Below are positions 9,901-16,355 of a stretch of 16,443 bases of DNA, piece by piece. The stretch is from positions 1 to 16,443 of the forward strand of contig WGBN01000330.1 of NCBI GenBank assembly GCA_015494245.1, read 5' to 3'. The notes under the pieces were generated by a model that made no database searches, was not told the origin of the DNA, and saw only the letters and a list, made by a program, of their open reading frames with translations. This stretch comes from Saprospiraceae bacterium (GTDB lineage: Bacteria > Bacteroidota > Bacteroidia > Chitinophagales > Saprospiraceae). A program made the position numbers and the translations under genes. Positions within the stretch are counted from its first letter, which is position 1. Every line of letters starts with the position of its first letter.

Positions 9901-10169
9901 CAGCTTTTACCCCCAATGGCGATGGGCAAAACGATGTGCTAAAGGTCTATGGCAACAGCCAGGCCAATTTCTTCTTTGATGAATTCTACTTCACCGTGTA
10001 CGACCGATGGGGGCAAAAGCTCTTCGAAACCACCGACCCCGAACAGGGTTGGGACGGCACCTACAAAGGCGAAGCGCTGCAGCCCGACGTTTATGGCTTC
10101 TATCTGAAAGTGCGCTGCTACAATGGAGAAGAATTCTTCAAAAAGGGAAGTGTAACACTGTTGAGGTAG
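3963..10169 (+). CDS. Giant PKD/Ig-repeat surface protein A with type B T9SS sorting domain (SprB-like)
   Basis: The protein has 2068 residues. ATG 3963 is followed by a signal peptide ending AKARA-37. Residues 38-310 form a cysteine-rich domain beginning SHIVGGEITFECLGNNQYK and containing 'YQRCCRNQTISNI'; I know it as a recurrent N-terminal part of such proteins, of unknown function. The stalk follows, with about eight PKD or PKD-like units (WDFG...NPSYTYP...GTYTVTL) and many Ig-like units of about 80 residues ('LCLGDTLTLN...YLWSP...TTTYTV'), each usually with a Cys pair. Four PKD-PKD-Ig cassettes are visible at about 312-563, 567-818, 819-1065 and 1230-1482. Residues 1969-2068 are the gliding-motility-associated C-terminal domain (VPTAFTPNGDGQND, YDRWGQKLFET, WDG.YKG, PDVYGFYLK). 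By family, it is a T9SS-exported surface adhesin. Residues 196-1993 hold only three lysines by my count. It is probably in one operon with the two preceding genes. Confidence 0.93.
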   Translation: MGLTHSNTFRYLQTARSAFAILVLFAFFLLMPAKARASHIVGGEITFECLGNNQYKIVLDVYRDCFYGDPTAYFDNPAHIGIFNQNNILVQQINMPFTGMDDTLSAIFSDPCLFDPGDVCVHTTRYEKVVTLPAIPGGYQLVYQRCCRNQTISNIYNPDQTGMTLSTYMSEQSMLECNNSPDFTFIPPIFICVNKPIDFDHSATDVEGDSLVYRLCTPYEGATYSNPYPPIPSAPPYDTVDWVDPPYNLDNILGTDSTVLSIDPHTGFMTGVPTNQGQFVVGVCVDEYRNGQLISSMRRDFQYNVGQCGEATAAFFAPHAQCENFTVNFENQSSAYTSTYLWYFQYPDTTISSTEINPSYTYPDTGTYSIMLIADPGSVCADTFVQDIYLQHNSLFAEFDLQVFDCSDSSVLSLYDHSYDTISAPVAWNWTVSYDTVTLTSTEQNPIFYLPQPVTGMITMEVTSANNCVQSISQSFQTGIDFPGAFIEDTLYICLGESVELNPQADSIGNLPYLWMPTDQVPDSTAANPVVSPTTTTTYTVNITSPGDFCTFTKTVTVVVEPLPALSFETYINCDAVTVDFTNTSQNASAYVWDFGDPSNPNDTSTEENPSYTYPSIGTYTVTLMTDPSLLCRDTLTQEITLPPRLLQAQFDYQVTNCEEDQLTLLFTDNSLNNTGNIVQWDWTFITNNGTQTASGQTAEITLTQTQTLQVQLLITTDLGCQDSTTQNIDVELIQEDIPVYHHICLGESVELNPNYNPSYFYLWSPSDGIAGQETSPNPIAMPTQTTTYTVTITKGGDTPCTIQRSVTVEVETALPQLDFSTHIACDGLTIEFTNLSTNASGYVWDFGDPSNPNDTSTEENPSYTYPAIGTYSVTLMTDASNFCGDTITMDITIPQIELQAGFTYEISDCEVDHETIAFYDASFNSTLGNIVSWQWQFGNLGISNEQNPVFTVYQSGTFDVTLTITTDEGCTNSYTETVNVQLISVNVPDSTLLCLGDTLTLNAGGSPDFEYAWSPASAIIGDPTAPSVQVAPQQTTTYTVEITQLGFDTCSITRTIEVFVPPAIGLTLDPAADVLTCDSIASISAQTTELASLQWFENGDPILPLPGTDLTVEVSGVNTYQVVATDIYGCTEEESLTIAGGPVDVEVTPDQFVCTGEPIVVMATNLDTNDIIQYQWTIEGAGTLMNEDQPTPIIGSPPGTSTITGTFTNQFGCSQTDTIFLAVVDAGISLGFTYEILCDGLTVEFTNTSQNAYDFVWDFGVPGTDADTSTAVNPTFTFPGLGTYPVTLDIAYDVDCAVPITIPIDIVEPIMLPAFTYDYVNCEEDSILIAFTDASTSTLTSPINQWNWTFSNGQTSTEQNPVITVVPGDSPLTVQLTVTTEIGCQGETAESLNFTFTEVFLPDTLVLCYGDTAQLNPGANPAYDYLWTPATGLDDPTSGSPLAYPTETTTYTLHITNYEGADTCSLEKTVTVFVPEQIQLAIEPGDSTLTCGPPVLLEASVSPGTPDDYNYTWTNENGVLIGTDPNISVLPDSTATYYLEVTNPYGCIGQDEIFVTNGDIDYETDPQIITCPIDSLQLSLINLDSFDQLTIFWQAGQNGSILSDPTGFEVWVAAEPDTATFNYALVNQFNCVETGSIEVLTSDFEAVVQDTVEACPGIGVPVNPVGNPAYSYNWMPGTGLDDSTSYNPTATLWEDQLYDVLVGYDNGLVFCADTQQVLVLVNPDIELTAQPDTILCDTTEISLSANAAVPVVSFDWYEDSLGGDSFANGPVVPVTPLGTVDYYVIATDSLGCFDTAMVTVDAYPLAISLQSWYDLCLYEEVELEVVNEAPVQELTYVWSPDTLFGIPPYGAVETVAPLEDTEVSVVVTNQYGCEDTLTTFINVVDVYTGLFADAEPDTIFQNSGETSQLTTVEIPDYIYYWEPASTLSDPNIFNPIASPEETTTYTITVEGEAGCQASAEVTVYVITPECGEPVIFVPTAFTPNGDGQNDVLKVYGNSQANFFFDEFYFTVYDRWGQKLFETTDPEQGWDGTYKGEALQPDVYGFYLKVRCYNGEEFFKKGSVTLLR
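5733..5843 (+). repeat. Near-identical PKD-coding repeat, copy 1
   Basis: This 111-bp stretch encodes YVWDFGDPSNPNDTSTEENP and what follows. It matches the stretch at 6489-6599 with about ten differences; the first 56 bp have only one. The offset is 756 bp (252 codons), one PKD-PKD-Ig cassette. It lies inside the block unique to protein A. Confidence 0.9.
6489..6599 (+). repeat. Near-identical PKD-coding repeat, copy 2
   Basis: This is the partner of 5733-5843, 756 bp downstream and in the same reading frame. It encodes the same YVWDFGDPSNPNDTSTEENP segment. The DNA similarity is clearly higher than in the rest of the two cassettes, which suggests recent duplication or conversion of this unit. 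Confidence 0.9.
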
Positions 10170-10175
10170 GACTCA

Positions 10176-10203
10176 GGCCGGCTGGCAGGTATGCCGTCCG
10201 GTT
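10176..10203 (+). other. Hairpin 7 nt after the stop codon of protein A
   Basis: The arms GGCCGGCTGGCA (10176-10187) and TGCCGTCCGGTT (10192-10203) pair around a GGTA loop, with one mismatch and three G-U pairs. No T-run follows, so it is not a classic intrinsic terminator. It may protect an mRNA 3' end or be a processing site. Confidence 0.5.
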
Positions 10204-10217
10204 ACATACTTGAGGCG

Positions 10218-10244
10218 AAGTGGCTTGAGAAGCGAAAGCCGCTT
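10218..10244 (+). other. Second hairpin in the A-B spacer
   Basis: AAGTGGCTT (10218-10226) pairs with AAGCCGCTT (10236-10244) around a 9-nt loop, with one G-U pair. A further 5-bp hairpin (CTCCC/GGGAG, 10248-10263) follows directly. Together with the neighbouring stems this makes the spacer unusually structured. Confidence 0.4.
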
Positions 10245-10307
10245 AAACTCCCGAAGCAGGGAGCTTGATGTTAGACCATTTCGACTTGAGCGTAAAACTT
10301 CGTTCAC

Positions 10308-10358
10308 AGGAGCTGATGACGGGCAAAAAATCTTGCCCGTCATCAGCTCCTTATATTT
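10308..10358 (+). terminator. Strong stem-loop, probable intrinsic terminator between the A and B genes
   Basis: AGGAGCTGATGACGGGCAA (10308-10326) and its exact reverse complement (10333-10351) form a perfect 19-bp stem with a 6-nt AAAATC loop. TTATATTT follows, a T-rich though interrupted tail. It lies 138 nt after the stop of protein A and only 26 nt before the start of protein B. It could therefore end the porP-porE-A transcript, attenuate read-through into B, or occlude the B ribosome-binding region in a read-through mRNA. Confidence 0.7.
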
Positions 10359-10359
10359 G
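10352..10359 (+). promoter_or_regulatory. Candidate -7 box (TATATTTG) for the gene of protein B
   Basis: TATATTTG matches the Bacteroidota -7 consensus TAnnTTTG exactly and would start transcription about 12 nt before ATG 10378. The only upstream TTG (10333-10335) lies in the right arm of the stem with a 16-nt spacing, shorter than usual. The match overlaps the terminator tail, so it could be chance. Confidence 0.35.
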
Positions 10360-10377
10360 AAACTCAAACGACAGAAG

Positions 10378-13300
10378 ATGTTGAAGCATTACAAATTTTA
10401 TGCATTGGCCTTTTTCCTCAGCCTCCCCCTGCTCGGGAAGGCGTCGCATATCGTAGGTGGTGAAATCACTTATGAATGCCTCGGGAACGATATGTACAAA
10501 ATCTCTCTCGAAATCTACAGGGACTGCTATTTTGGCAATCCCCTGGCCTATTTTGACGATCCCGCGCACATAGGGGTTTTTGATCAAAACAACATGCTGG
10601 TCATGGTTGTTGACATGCCTTTTACGGGTATGGATGACACGCTGTCGGCCATCTTTAATGACCCCTGTCTCTTTGATCCGGGTGACGTCTGCGTGCACAC
10701 TACGCATTATGAAAAAATTGTAACCCTACCGACGGTGCCGGGAGGCTACCAACTCGTCTATCAGCGCTGTTGCAGGAATCAGACCATTTCAAACATCACC
10801 AATCCGGATGAGAGTGGTATGACCTTGCTGACCTACATCTCCGAGGAAAGTATGCTGCAATGCAATAGCGGCCCGGACTTTACTTTTATCCCTCCCATTT
10901 TTATTTGCGTCAATAAGCCCATTGTCTTTGACCACTCGGCTGTGGATGCCGAAGGCGACTCTCTGGTGTACAGATTGTGTACGCCTTATGTAGGCGCGAC
11001 CTCCTCTGACCCTTATCCCGATGTGCCTTCCAATCCGCCTTATGACACGGTGGTTTGGGTGGACCCGCCCTATAACCTCGACAATGTATTGGGTACCGAC
11101 TCTACTGTTTTAACCATAGACCCGCAAACGGGCCTGCTCACCGGCTTCCCTACCAACCAGGGGCAGTTCGTCGTCAGCATCTGCGTAGAAGAGTACCGCA
11201 ACGGGCAACTCCTCTCCAGCATGAGGCGCGATTTTCAGTACAACGTGGGCGTCTGCGGAGAGGTTACTTCTTCCTTCTTCGTACCGGATGCTCAATGTGA
11301 CAACCTGACTGTAAATTTCGACAACCAAAGCTCTGTTTACGCTTCGGAATACCTCTGGTATTTTCAGTATCCGGACACTACGGCCTCTTCTACGCTCGAA
11401 AACCCCACCTACACCTATCCCGATACGGGCACTTATACCATCATGCTCATCGCCGATCCAAACAGCGTTTGTGCAGATACCTTCTTCAGGGATATCTATC
11501 TGCAATACAACTCTCTCTTTGCAGAGTACGATTTGCAGGTGTTCGATTGCTCAGACAGCTCGGTGGTCAGCCTGTTTGACCATTCCTACGATACCATATC
11601 AGCTCCGGTCGCCTGGCATTGGACGCTGACTTACGATACCATTACGCTGACTTCCAACGAGCAGAATCCAAACTTTTACGTGCCCAACCCGAGCTCGGGC
11701 ACGGTAACTATGCAGGTGCTTTCGCAAAACGGCTGCGAGCAATCGCTGACATTGCCCTGGGAGGCAGGGCAGGATTTCCCCGGCCAGGTCATTCCCGATA
11801 CGGCCTATGCCTGCGAAGGACAATTGGCTTACCTCAACCCCAATGCAGATGACATTGTCGCCAGCTCCTACCTCTGGCAGCCCGGAGCGCCGCTCAGCGA
11901 CTCCACCGCAACCAACCCCTCGGTGCAGGCAGACTCCGTCATGCACTTCACGGTTTACATCCAATCTCCTGCCAACTTCTGTGAGTTTTCCAAAGAGGTA
12001 ACAGTGGTTCCTCTTCCATATCCCGACTTGACGACACCTGATTCCATTTTGCTCTGTTATGGAGAGTCGGTGGTTCTGAACCCGGGGGGCAATCCAAACT
12101 ATCACTATTCCTGGTCCTCTTCGGGTGCGCCTTTATCCGATCCCGAGGCAGTAAGCCCGGAGGTGTCGCCTGAAGAGACTACGATTTACACGGTAGAAAT
12201 CACGGCCCCCGGTCCGGATACCTGTGTAACCACCCGCCAGGTGTTGGTGCACGTGCCGCCGCCCATAGGCTTGCAGCCTTTTTCCGATATGGTTACCTGT
12301 GATTCCGCATTGACTTTGACGGCACAGACCGTGGAGTTTACAACCGTCTTTTGGTTTGAAAACGGCCAGCCCATTTTGCCGCCCAGCGATCAAATCACTG
12401 TAGAGGTCTCGGGCGAAAATGAGTATATGCTCAATGCCGTGGACGTCTATGGCTGTGTAGCGGCCGACACCTTTACCGTCGCAGGCGGTCCCGTAGATGT
12501 GGAAGTTACGCCTGCTGCCGTAGAGGCCTGCACCGGCGAACCCATTCAGATCCAGGCAACGAACCTCGATCCCAACGATCAACTTTCGTACTCCTGGGAG
12601 GTGATCGGTTCGGGTAGCCTTTCGGCAAATGATATCCCGAATCCCGTTTTCACCGGCTCCCAGGCGGGTACGACACTCGTTGTCGGTACTTTTACCAGTC
12701 AATACAATTGCAGCACTCAGGATACTGTGGAAATCACCCTCGTCAGCGGCAATGCCCAGTTGGCTTTTACCTATGAAATCCTCTGCGACGGCCTCAGCGT
12801 GCAATTCATCAATCAAAGCGTGAATGTGGATTCCTTCTTCTGGGACTTCGGCGTACCCGGTACGGATACCGATACCTCTACCCTGGAAAATCCCGTTTTC
12901 ACCTTTCCCGATCTCGGCTCCTACAACGTAACCCTCAGCATCCCCTATGCCGTGAGCTGTGGCTTTCCGGTAAGCATTCAGGTTGACATCACCGACCCCA
13001 TTCTACAGGCTGATTTCTCCTACGACTATGCCAGCTGTGCCGAAGACAGCATCGCCATCTCCTTCACCAACGAAACCGTCAGCACCCTGACGGGACAAAC
13101 CATAGACTCCCTGCAGTGGACCTTTAGTAATGGCCAAACTTCCACCGAGGCGAATCCCGTCATCTGGGCCTACCCGGGAGACTCCCCCCTCATAGCCATG
13201 CTGGAAGTCTTTACCTCAGGCGGCTGTATGGACGACAAGGCAGATACCCTGTTGCTGAATTTTACGGAAGTATTCCTGCCCGATACCGTAGTGCTTTGCT

Positions 13301-15273
13301 TTGGCGATACGACCCAGCTCAACCCGGGCGCCAATCCCGATTACGAATACCTCTGGACGCCTGCCACCGGCCTGAGCGACCCCACTTCGGGCTCGCCCCT
13401 GGCTTTCCCCACGGAGACGACCACCTATACCCTGCATGTTACCAACAACCAGGGCGCCGATACCTGTCAACTCGAACAAACGGTAACGGTCTTCGTGCCG
13501 GAAGACATCCAACTCGACATCCTGCCCGGCGATTCCCTTATCACCTGCGGCCCTCCCGTATTACTCGAAGCCCAGGTCAATGTAGATGTTGACTACCAAT
13601 GGACGAATGGCGGTGGGGTAATCATCGGCTCGGATTCCAGCATTACCGTTTTGCCGGACTCCACAGACACCTATATCCTGGAAGTCAGCGATCAGTACAA
13701 TTGTACGGATACGGCTCAGACCGTCGTAACCAACGGCACCATAGATGTACAAACAGACAACGAGCTGTTTGTCTGTCCCGCCGATTCCATCCTGCTCTCC
13801 ATCCTCAACCTGGATTCCTTTGACAGCCTGAGCGTTGTCTGGACGGCGGGCCCGGGAGGAACCATCCTCTCCGATTCCACGGCTTTGGAGGTTTGGGTCA
13901 GCACTTCAACAGGCACCGTCAGTTTTAGCTATGTCTTGCAAAATCAATTCGGTTGTGAAGAAACCGGCGAAGTCCTGGTACACACCTCCGACTTTACGGC
14001 AGCCGTACAGGATACCGTAGAGGCCTGTGCCGGTGTGCCCGTTGAGCTGAATCCCGATGGCAACCCGGCTTACGATTACCTTTGGATTCCGGGGACGGGC
14101 TTAGACGACAGTACCTCCTACAATCCCACAGCCATCCTGTACGAAGACCAGCTCTACACCGTCATCATCAGCAATGACGATGGCTTTGCGTTTTGTTCGG
14201 ACACTCAGTATGTTTATGTGCATATTTACCCGCTCATAGAGCTGGAGGCTTATGCCGAGCCCGACACCGTCTTGTGCGATACGGATACAGCCATGCTTTT
14301 CGCCACGGCTTCCGTGCCGGTGAGCCTCACCTGGCATGAAGGAAGCGTTGACGGCCCGATTGTCGGCACAGGTTCGCCCATCACCGTTGCTCCCGAAGGC
14401 ACGCTTACCTATTATGTGATCGCCACCGACAGCTTCGCCTGCATGGATACGGCAGAGGTAAGTCTGTACCACTATCCTTTACAGGTGAGTCTGGCTCCCG
14501 AATACAACTTCTGCGATTACGACGACTTCTGGGTGCAAGTCATCAACGGAGACCCCGATCAGGAATTGACCTATCTCTGGTCGCCGGATTCCGTCCTCTT
14601 GCCACCTCTGGACTCCTCGGCGGTCTATGTGGATGCCGACGGCGATGTGCAACTGAGCGTACTCGTCACAAATCAATACGGCTGTGACACCACTTTATAT
14701 ACGCAGGTGCACTTTATCCATGTCGGCTTAGGACTCTTTGCAGAAGCTGAGCCCGATACCATCCTGCTCGGCTCCGGCGAAACCAGCCAATTGACTACCG
14801 TGGACCTCCCCGGCTATCAGTATGACTGGATGCCGCCCTTTACGCTTTCCGACCCGACGATTTACAATCCCGTAGCTTCGCCGGAGGAAACCACTACTTA
14901 TACGGTATCGGTTGTAGAGCCCGTTGCCGGCTGTACGGCAGAAGCCGAGGTAACGGTCTATGTCATCACGCCCGAATGCGCCGAACCGGTCATTTTTGTG
15001 CCAAGCGCTTTCACGCCCAATGGCGATGGCAACAACGATGTCCTCTACGTCTATGGCAACGACCAAAGCGATTTGTTCTTCGACGAATTTTATTTCGTCA
15101 TTTACGACCGCTGGGGCCAAAAGCTCTTCGAAACCACCGATCCCAAACAGGGATGGGATGGCAGCTATAAGGGCAAGGAGTTGCCGCCCGATGTCTATGG
15201 CTTTTACCTCAAGGTGAAATGCTACAACCAACAGACTTTCACCAAAAAGGGCAATGTGTCTTTGCTGAGGTAG
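10378..15273 (+). CDS. Giant PKD/Ig-repeat surface protein B with type B T9SS sorting domain, paralogue of A
   Basis: The protein has 1631 residues. I chose ATG 10378 because a signal peptide starts there (MLKHYKFYALAFFLSLPLLGKA, cut before S23). The frame stays open upstream to a TTG at 10210, but that extension would run through the hairpin-rich spacer and bury the signal peptide. Residues 23-293 form the same cysteine-rich domain as in A (SHIVGGEITYECLGND..., 'YQRCCRNQTISNI'), very similar over its whole length. The stalk has a PKD-PKD-Ig cassette, an extra Ig unit from about 553, two Cys-paired modules, a PKD pair about 795-960, an Ig unit from about 966, and further modules. Residues 1532-1631 are the CHU_C sorting domain (VPSAFTPNGDGNND, YDRWGQKLFET, PDVYGFYLK). 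It lacks A residues 567-986. I count two lysines in 181-1581 and no arginine in 621-1577. By family, it is a T9SS surface protein sharing the PorP/PorE-like partners upstream. Confidence 0.93.
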   Translation: MLKHYKFYALAFFLSLPLLGKASHIVGGEITYECLGNDMYKISLEIYRDCYFGNPLAYFDDPAHIGVFDQNNMLVMVVDMPFTGMDDTLSAIFNDPCLFDPGDVCVHTTHYEKIVTLPTVPGGYQLVYQRCCRNQTISNITNPDESGMTLLTYISEESMLQCNSGPDFTFIPPIFICVNKPIVFDHSAVDAEGDSLVYRLCTPYVGATSSDPYPDVPSNPPYDTVVWVDPPYNLDNVLGTDSTVLTIDPQTGLLTGFPTNQGQFVVSICVEEYRNGQLLSSMRRDFQYNVGVCGEVTSSFFVPDAQCDNLTVNFDNQSSVYASEYLWYFQYPDTTASSTLENPTYTYPDTGTYTIMLIADPNSVCADTFFRDIYLQYNSLFAEYDLQVFDCSDSSVVSLFDHSYDTISAPVAWHWTLTYDTITLTSNEQNPNFYVPNPSSGTVTMQVLSQNGCEQSLTLPWEAGQDFPGQVIPDTAYACEGQLAYLNPNADDIVASSYLWQPGAPLSDSTATNPSVQADSVMHFTVYIQSPANFCEFSKEVTVVPLPYPDLTTPDSILLCYGESVVLNPGGNPNYHYSWSSSGAPLSDPEAVSPEVSPEETTIYTVEITAPGPDTCVTTRQVLVHVPPPIGLQPFSDMVTCDSALTLTAQTVEFTTVFWFENGQPILPPSDQITVEVSGENEYMLNAVDVYGCVAADTFTVAGGPVDVEVTPAAVEACTGEPIQIQATNLDPNDQLSYSWEVIGSGSLSANDIPNPVFTGSQAGTTLVVGTFTSQYNCSTQDTVEITLVSGNAQLAFTYEILCDGLSVQFINQSVNVDSFFWDFGVPGTDTDTSTLENPVFTFPDLGSYNVTLSIPYAVSCGFPVSIQVDITDPILQADFSYDYASCAEDSIAISFTNETVSTLTGQTIDSLQWTFSNGQTSTEANPVIWAYPGDSPLIAMLEVFTSGGCMDDKADTLLLNFTEVFLPDTVVLCFGDTTQLNPGANPDYEYLWTPATGLSDPTSGSPLAFPTETTTYTLHVTNNQGADTCQLEQTVTVFVPEDIQLDILPGDSLITCGPPVLLEAQVNVDVDYQWTNGGGVIIGSDSSITVLPDSTDTYILEVSDQYNCTDTAQTVVTNGTIDVQTDNELFVCPADSILLSILNLDSFDSLSVVWTAGPGGTILSDSTALEVWVSTSTGTVSFSYVLQNQFGCEETGEVLVHTSDFTAAVQDTVEACAGVPVELNPDGNPAYDYLWIPGTGLDDSTSYNPTAILYEDQLYTVIISNDDGFAFCSDTQYVYVHIYPLIELEAYAEPDTVLCDTDTAMLFATASVPVSLTWHEGSVDGPIVGTGSPITVAPEGTLTYYVIATDSFACMDTAEVSLYHYPLQVSLAPEYNFCDYDDFWVQVINGDPDQELTYLWSPDSVLLPPLDSSAVYVDADGDVQLSVLVTNQYGCDTTLYTQVHFIHVGLGLFAEAEPDTILLGSGETSQLTTVDLPGYQYDWMPPFTLSDPTIYNPVASPEETTTYTVSVVEPVAGCTAEAEVTVYVITPECAEPVIFVPSAFTPNGDGNNDVLYVYGNDQSDLFFDEFYFVIYDRWGQKLFETTDPKQGWDGSYKGKELPPDVYGFYLKVKCYNQQTFTKKGNVSLLR

Positions 15274-15371
15274 CATTTGGCGAAAGCCGGAGAGAAAAAT
15301 AGCCAGGCTTAGTCTGACAGATGACGTGAATTTGCGGACTACTGAATTTTGGACATCTTACCGTCTAAATT

Positions 15372-15388
15372 TTTAATGAACCATTAAA
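15372..15388. promoter_or_regulatory. Short AT-rich palindrome upstream of the CPBP gene
   Basis: TTTAATG-AAC-CATTAAA is a perfect 7-bp inverted repeat, 15 nt before the ATG at 15404. It lies where an operator or a leader hairpin could act. No clear TAnnTTTG box is seen in the 130-bp gap. The palindrome is short and AT-rich, so chance is possible. Confidence 0.35.
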
Positions 15389-15403
15389 TAAGAAAACCGC
15401 ATC

Positions 15404-16105
15404 ATGCAAGACATTCTTCAGGAAGGCACCCTGGCCATTTTTCTCTCCGGCTTGATGCTGGTTGCGTACTTTGCGCTGTACAAAAATCCGCGCATTTTGG
15501 GCGCGCTTGCAAGGCGCTACGGGGAGGAGCGTGGCCAGGAGTACGCCATTTATTTGCAAAAATTTTGGGGTGTGCTCTTGTTTGGCCTGCTGCCCTGGCT
15601 GGTTTTTGCTCTCACCCAAAAGGAGCACGGTCTGAGTGACTACGGCTGGGCCTGGCGCCTGGACGGGCCCACCCTCAAGTGGTCGCTCCTCCTCACGCCC
15701 GTGATGATTCTGATGACCTGGATTTCCACCCGCAAGGAAGACAGTCTGGCCCAATACCCCGAAATACGCCGCCCGGATTGGGATAGGCCTCTGCTGTTTC
15801 GCTCTGCCCTCGGCTGGATTTTGTACCTCCTCGCCTACGAGTGGATGTTTCGGGGATGGCTGTTGTTTGCTGCCTTTCGGCAAATGGGGCTCTGGCCTGC
15901 CATAGCCGTCAACACAGCGATCTACGCTTTGGCGCATGTGCCTAAGGGCCCCCGCGAAGCCTTTGGCGCCATGCCCCTCGGCATAGCCCTCTGCCTCATC
16001 TCGATTCAAACCGGCTCTTTCTTCGTCGCTTTTTTCCTGCACGTGGTGCTGGCCCTGTCGAATGAGTGGTTTTCGCTTTACTTTCGTCGGGATAGGGGTG
16101 AATAA
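15404..16105 (+). CDS. CPBP (Abi) family intramembrane metalloprotease-like protein
   Basis: The protein has 233 residues with several membrane segments (about 9-26, 53-70, 92-109, 137-160, 163-177, 186-200, 204-222). The CPBP motifs sit in order in the C-terminal half: YEWMFRG at 145-151 (usual form EExxxR, here Y145-E146...R150), IYALAH ending at H178 (usual FxxxH), and FFLHVVLALSN with H213 and N220. These residues would form the metal-binding or catalytic site inside the membrane, as in type II CAAX prenyl endopeptidases and Abi proteins. The first glutamate is replaced by tyrosine, so activity is uncertain, though such variants occur in the family as I recall it. The gene stands 130 bp after the giant protein B gene and is probably its own unit. 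The substrate is unknown; nothing in the sequence ties it to the T9SS module. Confidence 0.85.
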   Translation: MQDILQEGTLAIFLSGLMLVAYFALYKNPRILGALARRYGEERGQEYAIYLQKFWGVLLFGLLPWLVFALTQKEHGLSDYGWAWRLDGPTLKWSLLLTPVMILMTWISTRKEDSLAQYPEIRRPDWDRPLLFRSALGWILYLLAYEWMFRGWLLFAAFRQMGLWPAIAVNTAIYALAHVPKGPREAFGAMPLGIALCLISIQTGSFFVAFFLHVVLALSNEWFSLYFRRDRGE

Positions 16106-16156
16106 AGAGCATTGTCTATGCATTTGAAGTCTTTAGGATGAGCTTGTAGAAGCCCA

Positions 16157-16204
16157 CGTTCTGTTATTGTCATTGACGGTGCCCAATAGTGACGTAATAG
16201 AACG
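16157..16204. repeat. Imperfect inverted repeat, possible terminator of the CPBP gene
   Basis: CGTTCTGTTATTGTCA (16157-16172) pairs with TGACGTAATAGAACG (16190-16204): 15 pairs including two G-U, one bulged T and a 17-nt loop. No T-run follows on the + strand. It starts 52 nt after the CPBP stop codon. Confidence 0.45.
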
Positions 16205-16227
16205 CGGATGACGCGGATGACGCGGAT
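16202..16227. repeat. Tandem 9-bp repeat (ACGCGGATG), nearly three copies
   Basis: ACGCGGATG occurs at 16202-16210 and 16211-16219, then ACGCGGAT at 16220-16227 runs into the 28-bp direct repeat. A related AGATGACGCGGA string recurs at 16323-16334. Confidence 0.85.
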
Positions 16228-16252
16228 TTTCGCGGGTTTAAACCTGTTCAAC
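16225..16252. repeat. 28-bp direct repeat, copy 1
   Basis: This starts GATTTTCGCGGGTTTAA and ends CCTGTTCAAC. It matches 16356-16383 at 27 of 28 positions. Confidence 0.9.
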
Positions 16253-16276
16253 TTGACAGCCCACTTTCCAAAGGAG

Positions 16277-16318
16277 GCGGGAGGCCCCCCCCTTCAGGGG
16301 TTGGGGGAGCGGGAGGCC
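16277..16318. repeat. G/C-run element bounded by a 10-bp direct repeat
   Basis: GCGGGAGGCC occurs at 16277-16286 and 16309-16318. Between them are eight C, a CCCC-TTCA-GGGG hairpin (16289-16300) and TTGGGGGA. The look is that of a dispersed REP-like element, from memory of Bacteroidota genomes and not verified here. Confidence 0.6.
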
Positions 16319-16355
16319 TGTCAGATGACGCGGACTTCGGCAGGCTCAGTCTAAA

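Noticed and set aside
15274..15403. Intrinsic terminator after protein B
   Set aside because: Only a 3-bp GGC-GAAA-GCC stem near 15279 and no strong hairpin with a T-run could be found, so none is called.
15365..16123. 252-codon minus-strand frame opposite the CPBP gene
   Set aside because: The translation is Gln/Pro/Lys-rich without membrane segments or motifs, while the plus frame has the CPBP motifs in correct order.
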